From Vicia villosa (lineage: Eukaryota; Streptophyta; Magnoliopsida; Fabales; Fabaceae): a DNA stretch of 64,000 nt. Under the pieces are notes generated by a model that did not search any database, was not told where the DNA came from, and saw only the letters and a list, made by a program, of their open reading frames with translations. Positions within the stretch are counted from its first letter, which is position 1, and every line of letters begins with the position of its first letter. Positions 25,011 to 36,358 of the stretch are shown piece by piece. Where the stretch lies: assembly GCF_029867415.1 (NCBI RefSeq), contig NC_081185.1, positions 135,181,753 through 135,245,752 on the forward strand, given 5' to 3'. The translations under genes were made by a program, and so were the position numbers.

Positions 25011-27900
25011 GGATTTCCCTTAGCGTGTCATAACATTTATCCTGCAAAGATTCCAAGAGAGTCTAATGTCGCCTCTAAGGCTATCCCTAGGATCATATAT
25101 TACACGTCTGCATTGCATACATGGAGTTATAATACAAGGAGTCTCTCGCATACGCATGCATTTGCATGGACATACATTTGCATCTACATTTACATTTGCA
25201 TCTTCACCCGCATCCACACTTACCGCGCTAAGCCGATTTCCTGAGACTCGCAAAAAAAAAAAAATCAAAGGATCGTAGACTATGGAATAAGGAGAGTAAA
25301 AGATCTTAGGCTTGCTAAAGAAAAAAAAAGATGCCTTTCGCCATGCCAGCCGCATGTCCATGCCTTGTCATAACAGGATTATAAATACAATAAAGGTTGT
25401 CATCGAGCAATGATTAGTTCAACAAAGAGTTCCCTCATAGATACACTCCAGATGTATCTAGCCATAAAGGGGTTCATCTTAGAACATAACAAACTTACAC
25501 GGACGCTCTACGATAACCTGGGGGCAAGGAGTAGTCCAACTGGGGCAAAATCCTGAACAAAGATGCATGACTACTATGAAGGGAAGGCGATCTGTGTTAA
25601 CTCCACGCCAAGGGAGAAAGGGTCATAGATTTTCTTCATTAATTTACAAACGCTGAAGGTTGCAAATGGTGTGATACTATCCTGAGAAAAAGCAAAAGAG
25701 GTTCAGTCTAAGGAAACTCATGAAGTTCCGAAACGACGAAAACCCATGCTAACAGTTTATTCCTGACAGGTTTGACATGTCCAAAGAAAATTCGAGGTTG
25801 CCCTCACTTCTACAAGTTTGAGAATCTAAGGAGTGAGACAAGGGCAGTGGATCTACAAAGGAGATTGTCCCTAGGATCAATAGGTGTTTACCGTGCTCAC
25901 AATTTCAACCCTTACGACCGCTAAGTGTTACTCAAGATAAAAGTTGTACCTTCGGATTAGTAATTCTAATGGGACAACCATGCAGGTTTTGGAGTCAATT
26001 CATTCACTCACACACTTCTATTTTTAGGGTTATTGACAAACTTGAGGGAGAATGACGATTACAAATAACTAAGTCCAGCTAAATATATGCTTTCAAGGTA
26101 AGACCGAGCCGAGGATGTACAGGCATTGTTTCCATTCCCAAACAGTGGAGATATAAGGATGTTAATCCCTCGTCACCCCCTCGAGCCCGGAGTCGGAGTT
26201 TTCTTCTACCTTTTAAATAAACCTTGATTTCAACCAGGGGCAGGGTAGATTTCAATTAATTCCATGGTGTATTTTGGTTGTCAAGAGAATCACTCAATCC
26301 AAGCAAAGGATCAAGCAAAGCAAAGGTTCAAGCATATTTTCTTCCTCGCATTCATCCAAGATTGAGAAAGCAATGGAGGTAACATTTACAACACCTTCTT
26401 CCTCATTACATCATTCAAGATCGAGGAAGTATCAAAGGCGAAGCTTACAAATCAAAATCGACATGGCAGTCACAACATTCAATATCCAAGGATCAAGTAC
26501 TTCAAAAGGAGCATTCGAAAGGAAAAGGAGAAAAACGCCCGCTAAGTCAAAATGGAAAATTCCATGAAAACAAAAGAACGACTTAGGCAAAAATTAGGGC
26601 ATCCCGATGGATTAAATTCAAAAGAATTGGTTCATGCAAAAATAAGGGATAAAAACAAAGGCTAAATACAATGGATAATCTGGTGACTGCTAAATCATCA
26701 AAGCTTCGCATCCATGCTTGGATCTTCACAATATTTTCATCAATGCTTGGATCTCTATTAAAGCTTCTGCTCAACATCGAAACTGAAACGATTCTCCTGC
26801 AAACAAAGCACATCCATTGGATTAGTAGAATTTTTAGGATCTGGAGAAAATCAAGGAGAAAGGGGTGGGATAAATAAAATTTTGAGCCTTATATCCATTG
26901 TTTCTTAAAACATGAACCAGGCCAAGTTACAACATTTAAAAGTCCTAATTGAGGCAAGGTTAACCATGAAAGCATATTAAGCAGGATCTGTTATACTGAC
27001 TCCTATGTTTGTTAAAACTACTTCTAATCACTATGCTTCTTCAAGCATTCTTTTCAAAACCATCCAGTCCTAATTCATAACGGACTTCGATTTCAAAAAC
27101 TGGCATACGCATTCCATTGGAGCTACTTCTCAAAAAAGTACAACACCATATACGAGTATACACTTAGCATCGAAGAAATCTCGAAATTGGTTTAATCAAA
27201 GGTGAGCATTTCTAATAAAGACCCTGGAGTCGGGGGAACCACATCTAGGGGGTTCTCCTAAACAGGGGCAAAAAATTTCAAGGAGCACAGGGGCATACAA
27301 TCGAACATCCTATTAACTAGGGGCAGTCTTCCTAAGGTTCAATCGACTTGGGGCCCATCTCAAAGCAATCTCAAACAGGGGCATGTCAAACAGGGGAAGA
27401 ATTCAAATTCAAAAGGATAGAACACTATGGATAGTTTTCCATGACCTGGAGATCAGGGGCACACCCTTCGATCTAAACATCGAAGCATATGACAAGGCTA
27501 TTCCCTGGGTTCATAAGCATCTTTCTCCACTGAACACTGGGGCATTGGATATCAAATCCATAAGGCAAACAATTCAAAGGTTAAAAGTGTGGAGAACCTC
27601 CAAAGTTTAAAGGCGTGGGGTACTTCTAAAAAAAAATCATCAAACTGGGGCAAGGCACACAACAAAAGGAAAAAGGCGTTCTCGCACCTTACAACATCGA
27701 ACAAATCTTTCTCCTAACTACGATCTTCAAAGTTCAAACAAAACAGGTATTGGGAAATCGCGCTAGCATCACACCCCACCTTATCAAACAAACCTGCAAC
27801 TCCAGCAAGCTATATACGCTTTGGTTATCAACAACCTACCATTGGAGCATCATACAAATACATACAAATCATGCATTGCATATATTGGCTGATACATTAC
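25011..27900 (+). other. Non-coding interior of the Ogre-type element
   Basis: A stop-ridden 2.9-kb region with many CAGGGGCA, TGGGGCAA and ACTGGGGC words. The longest open frames (25020-25361 minus, 26274-26567 plus) show no domain. I searched by eye for reverse transcriptase (YxDD), RNase H, integrase and CCHC motifs and found none. It is probably remnant untranslated sequence of an Ogre lineage that has lost its genes. Confidence 0.6.
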
Positions 27901-28380
27901 ACCGTAACTCTTTATGTGGTCTTCTTTAAGACGAATCTCACGATCCTTTCTAGGAGTTTCTTCAAGCTGTCTTATGCAAGACAAATTATCACCATTTCCA
28001 AGAACCTCTTTAGATAGCCTTCTTTAAGACATTACTTTTCTAAGCACCTTTTCAGGTAGCCTTCTTCGAGACATTCTTGTCCTAAGCACCTTTTCAGGTA
28101 GTCCCTTTCAAAAAAAAAAACAATTCGTCATCCCTCTCAAGAACCTCTTCAGGTAGTCTTCTTTAAGACATCTTTCAACCTTTTCAGGTAGTCATCTTTA
28201 AAGACATTCTTCATCCCTTGCTAAGAACTTTTTCAAGTAATTTTCTTTAAGACAAATTCCTATCTACTCTAAGAACCTTTTCAGGTAGTCTTCTCTAAGA
28301 CAAATGTTCACATCCATTCCAAAAAAAACCTTTTCAGGTAATCTTACAGAAGACATTACTTCGTTCCACTCATTACGTCA
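27901..28380 (+). repeat. Tandem repeats with GTCTT/AAGAC hairpins
   Basis: About nine copies of a 40-60-bp unit carry AACCTTTTCAGGTAG followed by GTCTTCTTTAAGAC or a variant. Examples of the second part are GTCTTATGCAAGAC (27971), GTCTTCTTTAAGAC (28157) and GTCTTCTCTAAGAC (28289): a constant 5-bp stem with a changing four-base loop. Other copies have lost the pairing. One further copy is at 29768. Confidence 0.7.
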
Positions 28381-28778
28381 ACCAAACGTACGCATAAGCA
28401 TAAGCATACATAAACATTACAAAGCCAGCATAAGCATAGTCAGGGTATAAGTGCAAGCAATGGAGTAAACAAGCTCAATGGGTTTAAGGAGATAAAATCT
28501 CGGGATTGCATCATCATTAGCATACATACATACGCATTAGCATACGCATATCATCTAGTGCATTTACACATCACAAAAGCCCAATTTCTATTGGCAGTCC
28601 AAACCATCATTAAACCCAGTTCCCGTCTGGTAATCAGTTCCCGTCTCACTATTACATCAAAATTCAAATCATACTACAAAAGCCTAGTTTCCAGCCCTCG
28701 TGTTGTGATTGATGTATTTTCTCCGACCCTCGAGTCGTGAGTCTCCGAACAGGTGAATCTTTTCCATGCAGGTAAGTT

Positions 28779-29709
28779 TGCTAGAACTATAGCAGGCGAT
28801 CACTCTTATGCAGGTACGCTTGTCAGAACTATGGCAGGTAATTCCTTTGGTGCAAGTGAATTGTCCGAACTAGGACAAATGATCCTATTGGTGCAGGTGA
28901 ACTTGCTAGAACTATAGCAAGCAATCCTATTGGGGTCCACAAACTGCGAGTAGCTTACCAGCACTATGGTAAGTGAGAGATACAAACCGCGAGTAGCTTA
29001 CCAGCACTATGGTAAGTGAGAGATACAAACTGCGAGTAGCTTATCAGCACTATGGTAAGTGAGAGATACAAACTGCGACGTAGCTTGCCAGAACTATGGT
29101 AAGTGAGAGATACAAACTGCGAGTAGCTTATCAGCACTATGGTAAGTGAGAGATACAAACTGCGCGTAGCTTGCCAGAACTATGGTAAGTGAGAGATACA
29201 AACTGCGCGTAGCTTTCCAGAACTATGGTAAGTGAGAGATACAAACTGCGAGTAGCTTATCAGCACTATGGTAAGTGAGAGATACAAACTGCGACGTAGC
29301 TTGCCAGAACTATGGTAAGTGAGAGATACAAACTGCGAGTAGCTTATCAGCACTATGGTAAGTGAGAGATACAAACTGCGACGTAGCTTGCCAGAACTAT
29401 GGTAAGTGAGAGATACAAACTGCGAGTAGCTTATCAGCACTATGGTAAGTGAGAGATACAAACTGCGACGTAGCTTTCCAGAACTATGGTAAGTGAGAGA
29501 CACAAACTGCGACGTAGCTTTCCAGAACTATGGTAAGTGAGAGATACAAACTGCGCGTAGCTTGCCAGAACTATGGTAAGAGAGAGATACCAAACTGCGA
29601 GTAGCTTACCAGCACTATGGTAAGTGAGAGATGCAAACTGCGAGTAGCTTGCCAGGACTATGGTAAGTGAGAGGTCCACAAACTGCGGAAACTTGCTGAC
29701 CATAGCAAG
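28779..29709 (+). repeat. Array of about 22 hairpins with constant six-base loop
   Basis: Seventeen tandem units of 43-44 bp (about 28938-29685) each hold an inverted repeat such as CTTACCAGCACTATGGTAAG, and five related hairpins lie at the edges. Two unit types, TTATCAGCAC and TTGCCAGAAC, alternate over much of the array, giving an 87-bp higher-order repeat. The flanking hairpins have different stems around the same GAACTA-type loop: TGCTA/TAGCA (28779), TTGTCC/GGACAA (28861), CTTGCTA/TAGCAAG (28902), and CTTGCT/AGCAAG (29692) with loop GACCAT. The array lies 0.6-1.5 kb before the 3' LTR, where Ogre elements are known to carry tandem repeats. Confidence 0.85.
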
Positions 29710-30310
29710 CCAATTACACAACCAACAGAAGGTCCTCGCTATTCCTTTTCAGGAACCTTTCCAGGAAGTCTTCTTCAAGACGTATTCCATCCTTTCTAGG
29801 AGCTTTTCCAGGCATACAAGATTTTTCAAACGATTCCTCAACTGGGTTTATCGCGTTAGTCCCTCGGCAGTGATATTCTCCAAAACTTCAATAACAGTCA
29901 AAGGTGTCTTCTTTCTTTTCAGAATTACTAACATACTTCGATTAACGTAACTAACAATCATGCATCATTTCAACTAACTAACCTCATTCATACATAATGC
30001 ATATACAGGCATCACTCTCATTTATTTTGAGAGGCTCATCGCATCATACATTGCATTGCATAAATTTCAGGTTGCCTTTTTTAGGCCGTGCTACAAAAAA
30101 AACACAGTGGTCCCTTTCCAAAGCGTTTGCTCCGCACTCTGAAAAAGCGGTATTCACCTCGGATGGCATGTGTAAGCCCATCTCCTACGGAACTTCTTCC
30201 CATGCAAATTTCAGGGCATCTCAGTGTTCAATCATCTTCCACCTTTAGATCACGATAGGCAGACGTGCCTATCCGATTCTTCAGGTTTAAGAAGATTGAA
30301 CAGGGGCAGC
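29710..30310 (+). other. 3' untranslated part and weak polypurine tract
   Basis: No domain was found in the 83- and 96-codon frames here. The last bases before the 3' LTR, ACAGGGGCAG near 30300-30309, are the best polypurine-tract candidate. Confidence 0.5.
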
Positions 30311-31705
30311 TGTCATACCCCAAAATTTGCCCGATCAAATCTACGTCTACTCATCCATTCAGGTTCAAAATTAAGAGTCATGGGGTTTGACATTTCTATT
30401 GTCAAACTCTCTCTCTCTCTTGTAAATTAGGTCGAGTTAAAATAAGGGCGTGAGTAGCAGGTGTTTTGGGCTCTAAATATTGGACCCAATCATTACAAGG
30501 TTTTGTCATTTTTGCTTTTTACTAACATTTCTTTCGATTATTATTTTATCATGACTAACCATTAGCATTTAACATTATTAATTTTTTTTAGGATTTTTCT
30601 AATTAACTTTTATTAACATTATTATTATTATTATTATTAGGTAGAATTAGGACTAATTAGGTTTTTATTTCTTAGGTTTGATATAATATTAGGATTATTA
30701 GTAGTATTTAAATATTATTATAATTAGGATTTTTATAGCTTTTTTAAATTAATTGGGCAATAGGCCCATTAGGTGTAGAAAAACCTAATTTGGCTAATAT
30801 AAAAAGGGTTGATTTTAACAAGTAGGGGAGGCCGTTTTCTATTCCCGGTATATTCTCACCCGAGGCCAATTTTCACAAAAAAATCCTTTTTCCAGTCTCA
30901 AAACTCTCTCTCTTCGTCACGTACCATACACTAATAATTTCATATTCATTTGACATACTAACTCATAGTCTTTTAGCCTTGTCCACACACATGTATAGAA
31001 ATCCACCACTTTTCAAAACAGTTTTTTCTAACAATAACATAAAAAAAAAACCCTTACAAATCATCACCAATCTTTCACCTTTTTCTTAAAACTTTCAAAC
31101 CATACACAACCTGTAAACTATATCATCACCGCCTAAACATAACAAAATTTCAAATAAATCATAGCCAATGTTCAGTACAACATGTAAATTAGAATACAAA
31201 GTAGGAATATTGGCTTGAGCTTTTTGTCAAACAGGTGGTGAGTCGGATGCAATACCGACAACAGAATCGACATAATAAAGTGACGGCAATGCATAATCAA
31301 AAAGAGATCAGATCGCACACACCCATTGCAAACTCACGACTACGGACTATCGGCAAGCAGGCCTCTTGCGACGATCTGCTCGCGCACCGCCACCGCCGCG
31401 AGTCACCTCTCCCCGGCTACACGGAATCGCGGTTTGTTTACTCCTTTTCCGTTGTAATTGTTTTTGTTGCTTGTTGTTTACTTACGATTCAGAAATTGTG
31501 TCTATTGTTAATTGGTATGAATATGAAACATAGGAATTGGGTTGTTTTGGTTCTGGATTGTGAGAGATAGAAACAAGAGAGTACGGTTGAATGTGGGTCT
31601 ACTTTCATGTACAACGCTTTCATCTGTTGCTTTTGTTTCCAATTACTTGTTTATAATTTTTATTTTATATTATATGGTGGACATGTGTCCACATTTCATT
31701 GGGAA

Positions 31706-31741
<36 letters not shown>

Positions 31742-32782
31742 TTACTTTGAACAAGTCAGTAACATTATAATAATTGATTCTTACATGAATCTTAAAGAAA
31801 AAAAAGGGAGGATTAGGAAAATTAGAACAAGGGACGGACGTCCCATATGTTTTTTTTTGTTTTTTTACTCTTTTATTTCAAATTAGTATTAGTTCTTTTT
31901 TTTTTTTACAAATTTTAGTTTTAATAGAAATACTAAAAACACTAACAATACTAACAATAAAATACATCCTTTTTAAAATAAAACAAATAAATTAATATAT
32001 TGATATTAATTCTTGATTAATTTATCAATTTTCTCTTCGATCCGATTATATCTAATAGTCGCATTGGTGAGAAATAAAATAATAAAATACATATATTTTG
32101 CTAAATGGTTGTAACCATCTTATTGGTTATGATGATTAGCATTTCTTATCAATTCGTTATTATTTGTAATCGAATTCATTGATTATGAGGAGTAACGATA
32201 ATTAAAATACATTCATTTGCTATTCGTGGTAATCGAATCTATCGATTATAGTGGTTAGCAATCCTCCCTTCAATCCGTTAGCCGTGGTAATCAAACCTAT
32301 TGATTATCGTAACTAATGGTAACAAATTAAAATCAGGGTTGTACGCCCAAATCCTAAAACACTTCCCAAATCTAAAAACATTCAAAACACTTCAAATCAA
32401 ACTACGGATTTTCATCCTTATTCAAAACTACGATAGGCCATTCAAAAAGCCTTCAAACCATCCCAAATCAAATTCTAATCCTAAGGGCGTACAACCCTTC
32501 CCCGAACTACGTTGACTCTGATTCTCCCTAAGGAGATACGTAGGCACTTGGCAACAAGGCGAGTCCCCTTCCCTAAAATCTCAATTTTCCCCTACTCAAT
32601 ATTTTAGCTATAAACCTCTACCTTAGACTCAAAGCCAATAGGAAAGGGTTGAGGGTGCCTAACACCTTCCCTCGACCTGAATATAGTATCTTACCCTGAT
32701 CTCTATACTGCGTAGGGTTTCCTATTCGCCCTTCAGAATAGGTGGCGACTCTCTAAGTTTAAATTTTAGGCAGGTTGCTACA
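30311..32782 (+). repeat. 3' LTR of the Ogre-type element
   Basis: 2472 bp, beginning TGTCATACCCC and ending GGTTGCTACA. It keeps a segment of about 108 bp near 32545-32652 that is missing from the 5' LTR, has a short CT run, and has a longer TA run at 31711-31737. The LTR hairpin repeats are at 32112-32306. Confidence 0.9.
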
Positions 32783-32815
<33 letters not shown>

Positions 32816-33064
32816 TAATATGATGATTTGCTATTGGTGGAAAATTTGGCGGGAACATTTTGGAGGAAAGAAGTTGTAGGATTATTTTTTTAAAGGTGGT
32901 TGTGTATTGACTAAAAAATAAGAACTAATAAGTGACTTGTGGGTTTATTATTATTAGAGATTTTTTTAAAAGAACGTGGCCTGTGGTGTTTTAAATATTT
33001 ATTTATTAATTATTAATTATTATTATTATTTTAAAAAAATAGAAACTAATAAGTGGCTTGTGGG

Positions 33065-33119
<55 letters not shown>

Positions 33120-33550
33120 GAGTTTTTTTTTAAGATGGTTGTGTATTAACTAAAAAATAGGAACTAATAAATGGCTTGTGAGTTTATTATTATTAGAGTT
33201 TTTTTTTAAAAGAACGTGGCCTTAGGTTTTATTATTATTATTATTTTTATGATTATTATTTTTATGATTATTATTTTTATGATTATTATTATTATTATCA
33301 ATTAATATGATGATTTGTTATTGGTGGAAAATTTGACGGGAATGTTTTGGAGGAAAGAAGTTGTAGGATTATAATTTGTATGATTATCAATTAATATGAT
33401 GATTTGTTATTGGTGGAAAATTTGACAGGAACGTTTTGGAGGGAAGAAGTTGTAGGATTATAATTTGTATGATGATATGTAATGTATTTATACATGTTCA
33501 AAGAAACTAATTATTCTATTTTTTAGGAACTAAAGAATAAGATAATATAT
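32783..33550 (-). mobile_element. Likely copia LTR with internal duplications
   Basis: Directly after (on the minus strand) the copia pol remnant comes a TGGGGGAGTA polypurine-like tract at about 33571-33580. The AT-rich DNA beyond it is therefore expected to be the 3' LTR. A block with GATGATTTGTTATTGGTGG and TTTTGGAGGAAAGAAGTTG occurs three times (about 32820, 33305, 33395), and a block with ACTAATAAGTGGCTTGTG also three times. ATT repeats at 32783-32812 and 33064-33118 are expanded. Confidence 0.45.
33064..33118. repeat. (ATT)n microsatellite
   Basis: About 18 TTA units. Confidence 0.95.
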
Positions 33551-33554
33551 TAAG

Positions 33555-34415
33555 TGCTATTGTCATCTAATACTCCCCCAGATGGATGATGAATGGATAG
33601 AAGACCCAGGTTGGAAAAGAAAGAAGATAAGGTTGGAGTAGCAAGTGATTTTGTAAGAACGTTGACTATTTGCGTAGAAAAAGGTATTGGGAAGAGTCCA
33701 ATTTTCCCCGGATGATGTGACAGTCGATTTCGATGTGCTTAGATCGTTTATGGAATGTGGGGTTTTGAGTAAGATATATGGCAGATCGGTTGTCACAGTA
33801 GATAGATGTTGATTTGTTGAATGTGATCCACAAATCTTTGAAGAGGTAGTGCATCCATTGAATTTCACAAGTAAGAGATGCAAGCGTGCGATATTCGAAT
33901 TTGGAGCTGGAGCGAGAGACAATTGTTTTCTCCTTTGATTTCCATGAAATGAGTGATTTTCCTAGAAAAACAGCGTATCTAGTAACAAACCTTCGTGCGG
34001 TGGGGCAATTGCCCGATCACTATCTGCAAAGCCAGACCAATTTAAATCAGAATCTAAGGGATAAAATAGTCCCCGAGCAGAATTAGTTTTTAAATGTTGC
34101 AGTATTTTAACTGCTGCCCTGTAATGAGTGTTAGTGGGTTGGGAAACAAACTGATTTAATTGTTGAACAACATAAGCGATATCAAGGAAGGTGGTAGTGA
34201 GATAAATTAATTGACCAATGAGGCGACAATATTGTGTGAGGTCATGGAATGAGGCAGAATCAATGCAATATAATTTTAGTGAAGAATCATATGGTGTGGA
34301 GGATGGTTTAGATGCCAACATACTTGTGTTGCTTAGTAATTCAAGTGTGTAATTACGTTGATTAAGTAGTATACATGTTGGGGATCTAGCCACGTCAAGG
34401 CCAAGAAAATAATTA
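33555..34415 (-). pseudogene. Ty1/copia reverse transcriptase C-end and RNase H remnant
   Basis: On the minus strand the order is FLGLDVARSPT at about 34410, then MLASKPSSTPYDSSLKLYC, YCRLIGQLIYLTTTFLDIAY, LNQFVSQPTNTHYRAAVKIL and SGFADSD. After a frameshift come IYCDNRSAIYLTQNPTFHKR and SKHIEIDCHIIRGKLDS at 33700-33830. These are the well-known tail of copia reverse transcriptase and its RNase H, including the ADSD and CDN..A acidic residues. Frameshifts and an internal gap break it, and the upstream gag, integrase and YVDD region are missing. Confidence 0.88.
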
Positions 34416-35047
34416 ATGTATCAGATAATTCAGAATACCTCATCAACAATATGGGTTGATTTTGTGGCGACTACCTCATCAACAATAGGCATTTGTATCG
34501 GTCACCTCATCAATAATAGGGGCCACATCTGTCTTGGCCACCTCCATTTGGTCAATAACACCTTGACCCTGCACCACCTCAGCATGAACAACCTCGGCAA
34601 CGTGCGCAACTACATCACCTTTGGACTGCTCGTCTAATCTAACAACTCGGTGTTAAGTTCTACATGGTGCGCAAAACTATTAAGCCAATTGTTTCTATTG
34701 AGAACCAGTTGGAGCTACCCTCCCAGCCTGTAACTACGAAGATTCTTCCCTCAACAACCCTATTTATCCTTGATTCGACTTGCAATAGTGTCTTCCTTAC
34801 CCCTGGTCTTCACTGCAAAATTAAAAAATTAAAAAAAATCAATGAACTACAAGCAATTTCAAAATTTATGGTATTCTGCATATTTTGGCGGCATTTTTAA
34901 AATTTCCAATACAACTTTTAAAAATTTAAGCTGCCGGAATTTCAAAGTTCCCGGTATATTTTTTAAAAATTTAAACTATCTGGATTTTCAAAGTTATCGT
35001 ATGAGTAAATACCTATGATTATAAAATTCTCGATAAAAATTTATACA
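34416..35047. other. Unidentified spacer with a short internal repeat
   Basis: Around 34440-34560, a segment containing CACCTCATCAACAATA occurs about three times in varied form. Read on the minus strand this gives a repeated IIDEV motif. No family was recognised and the frame is broken. The remainder is AT-rich. Confidence 0.4.
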
Positions 35048-35055
35048 TTTATACC

Positions 35056-35756
35056 TAGGGGTGTACATGGGTCGGTTTGGATTGAATTTAGCCAAAAATA
35101 TAATCCAACCCGTACATGGTACACTGGTTTGGGTGAGGTAAATAACCACTCACAGTACCGTTTGTTTGGGTAAAACCACAAATTTGTGGGTTGGATTGGG
35201 TTGGGCAGTGGGTTACCCAATTTTTTCATTCATTATATAATTATTAATGATGTGTCACATTTTTTATTAATAAATAGTTTAACATATTACTGCTATTTTT
35301 TTAAATATCAAATGTCTAAACGTACAGTAAAATTTATCATAAACATATTTGTAAAAACAAAAGTTATATTACAGTAAAACCTAAAACTGTATAAAGTACT
35401 TACAACTTACTATAATTAACATAAAAAAAAAGAAGCAAAGTGTGGCATCCTAAATAAGTTAAAATAATTACTTACCAAATAAAAGATGTTTAAAAAATTG
35501 AAATTGAAGCAATCAAAATTAAAAACATTAAAGTCATCACTTGTCAAATTACAAAAAAAAGAGCAAAAATATAGTCCTCAATAACCCATGGATTTTGTGG
35601 GTTGAGTGTAGGTTTACCCATAACCCAATTAATTTGAATGGGTTTTCATTTTTGAAAATTGTATTCATCCAATAACCCAATCCAAACCACTTTTTGGGTC
35701 GGTTTGGGTGGCTTTTATTGGATTTATTAGGTTTACCCAACTCTTATACACCCCTA
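35056..35756. mobile_element. hAT-type MITE with AACCCAA/TTGGGTT core
   Basis: Termini TAGGGGTGTACATGG and TTATACACCCCTA are flanked by a perfect 8-bp duplication TTTATACC at 35048-35055 and 35757-35764. Both arms are filled with TTGGGTT, AACCCAA and GGTTTGGGT words in complementary orientation around an AT-rich centre. No coding capacity. Confidence 0.92.
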
Positions 35757-35984
35757 TTTATACCTGCATTTTCAAATTCATGGTACAAAGGCAAACGATT
35801 TAATCAGAATTTAAAAATTTCCGATAAAAACTCATGAAATCCAAAAAAAAAAATTATCATTGAATTTCGGGCGTTAACCGTAAAATTTATGATATCTGAT
35901 ATCGCTCTAGAACTTTTGATAAATGTAGAAATTTAGAATAGATTTTAAAAAATAGTTTAAATTCTCAAATAAACGGGCACTGAA

Positions 35985-36006
35985 AGCCCAAAAGAGGCCC
36001 AGCCCA
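35985..36006 (+). promoter_or_regulatory. Cluster of TGGGCY (site II type) elements upstream of the F-box gene
   Basis: AGCCCA at 35985, GGCCCA at 35996 and AGCCCA at 36001 are three complements of TGGGCY within 22 bp, about 150 bp before the 5'-UTR donor. In plants such clusters are known in promoters of growth-related and housekeeping genes and are bound by TCP factors. The position just upstream of a transcribed-looking leader supports a promoter role; no convincing TATA box was seen. Confidence 0.5.
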
Positions 36007-36160
36007 GCAAACATATAGAAATCCTACTTCTCCAGGTTTCCATCACAAAGCTACACACACAATAAGCGTCTTCTCCACAATTTGGGTTTATTCTTCATAA
36101 AAATCATTATCTGAACACAAAGCTTCTCACTTTAAGCTTCCCGAATTTGTCTTCGCTAAG

Positions 36161-36353
36161 GTAGGCGTTTATTCTCGTATCTCAATTTTCGTTTGTAGCT
36201 TCTATTTGGAATATGGAATTTTACTTCCTGTTTAACAATAGTAATTACTACATGCTGTATTATCATTCTGAAATTAATAAAATCACATATAGATTCGTTT
36301 AATTGATTATGCTGTTAATTCAAATTCTAAAGTTTTTTCATTATTGTTTACAG
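36161..36353 (+). other. Intron in the 5' UTR of the F-box gene
   Basis: A donor in context CTAAG|GTAGGC at 36161 and an acceptor TTGTTTACAG ending at 36353 enclose 193 bp. The acceptor lies six bases before the start codon at 36359. Leader introns just before the ATG are common in plant F-box/LRR/FBD genes. The call rests on splice consensus and position. Confidence 0.6.
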
Positions 36354-36358
36354 AAACA

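Larger units (their letters stand above)
20941..32782 (+). mobile_element. Ogre-type non-autonomous LTR retrotransposon, 11.8 kb
   Basis: Two direct repeats of about 2.4 kb (20941-23357 and 30311-32782) begin TGTCATACCCC and end GGTTGCTACA. They are flanked by ATTAT on both sides, within ATT-rich DNA that makes the 5-bp duplication plausible but not unique. The 5' LTR is followed after two bases by a primer-binding-like TGGCGACTCTGCTGGGGA, and the 3' LTR is preceded by ACAGGGGCAG. Ogre elements of legumes are known for very long LTRs, a tRNA-Arg-type binding site and tandem repeats before the 3' LTR. The 6.95-kb interior shows no gag, protease, reverse transcriptase or integrase motif and must rely on a partner element. 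Confidence 0.88.

Noticed and set aside
28938..29685. CRISPR-like regular repeats
   Set aside because: Units are directly tandem with no unique spacers, lie in a plant retroelement, and no Cas genes are present.
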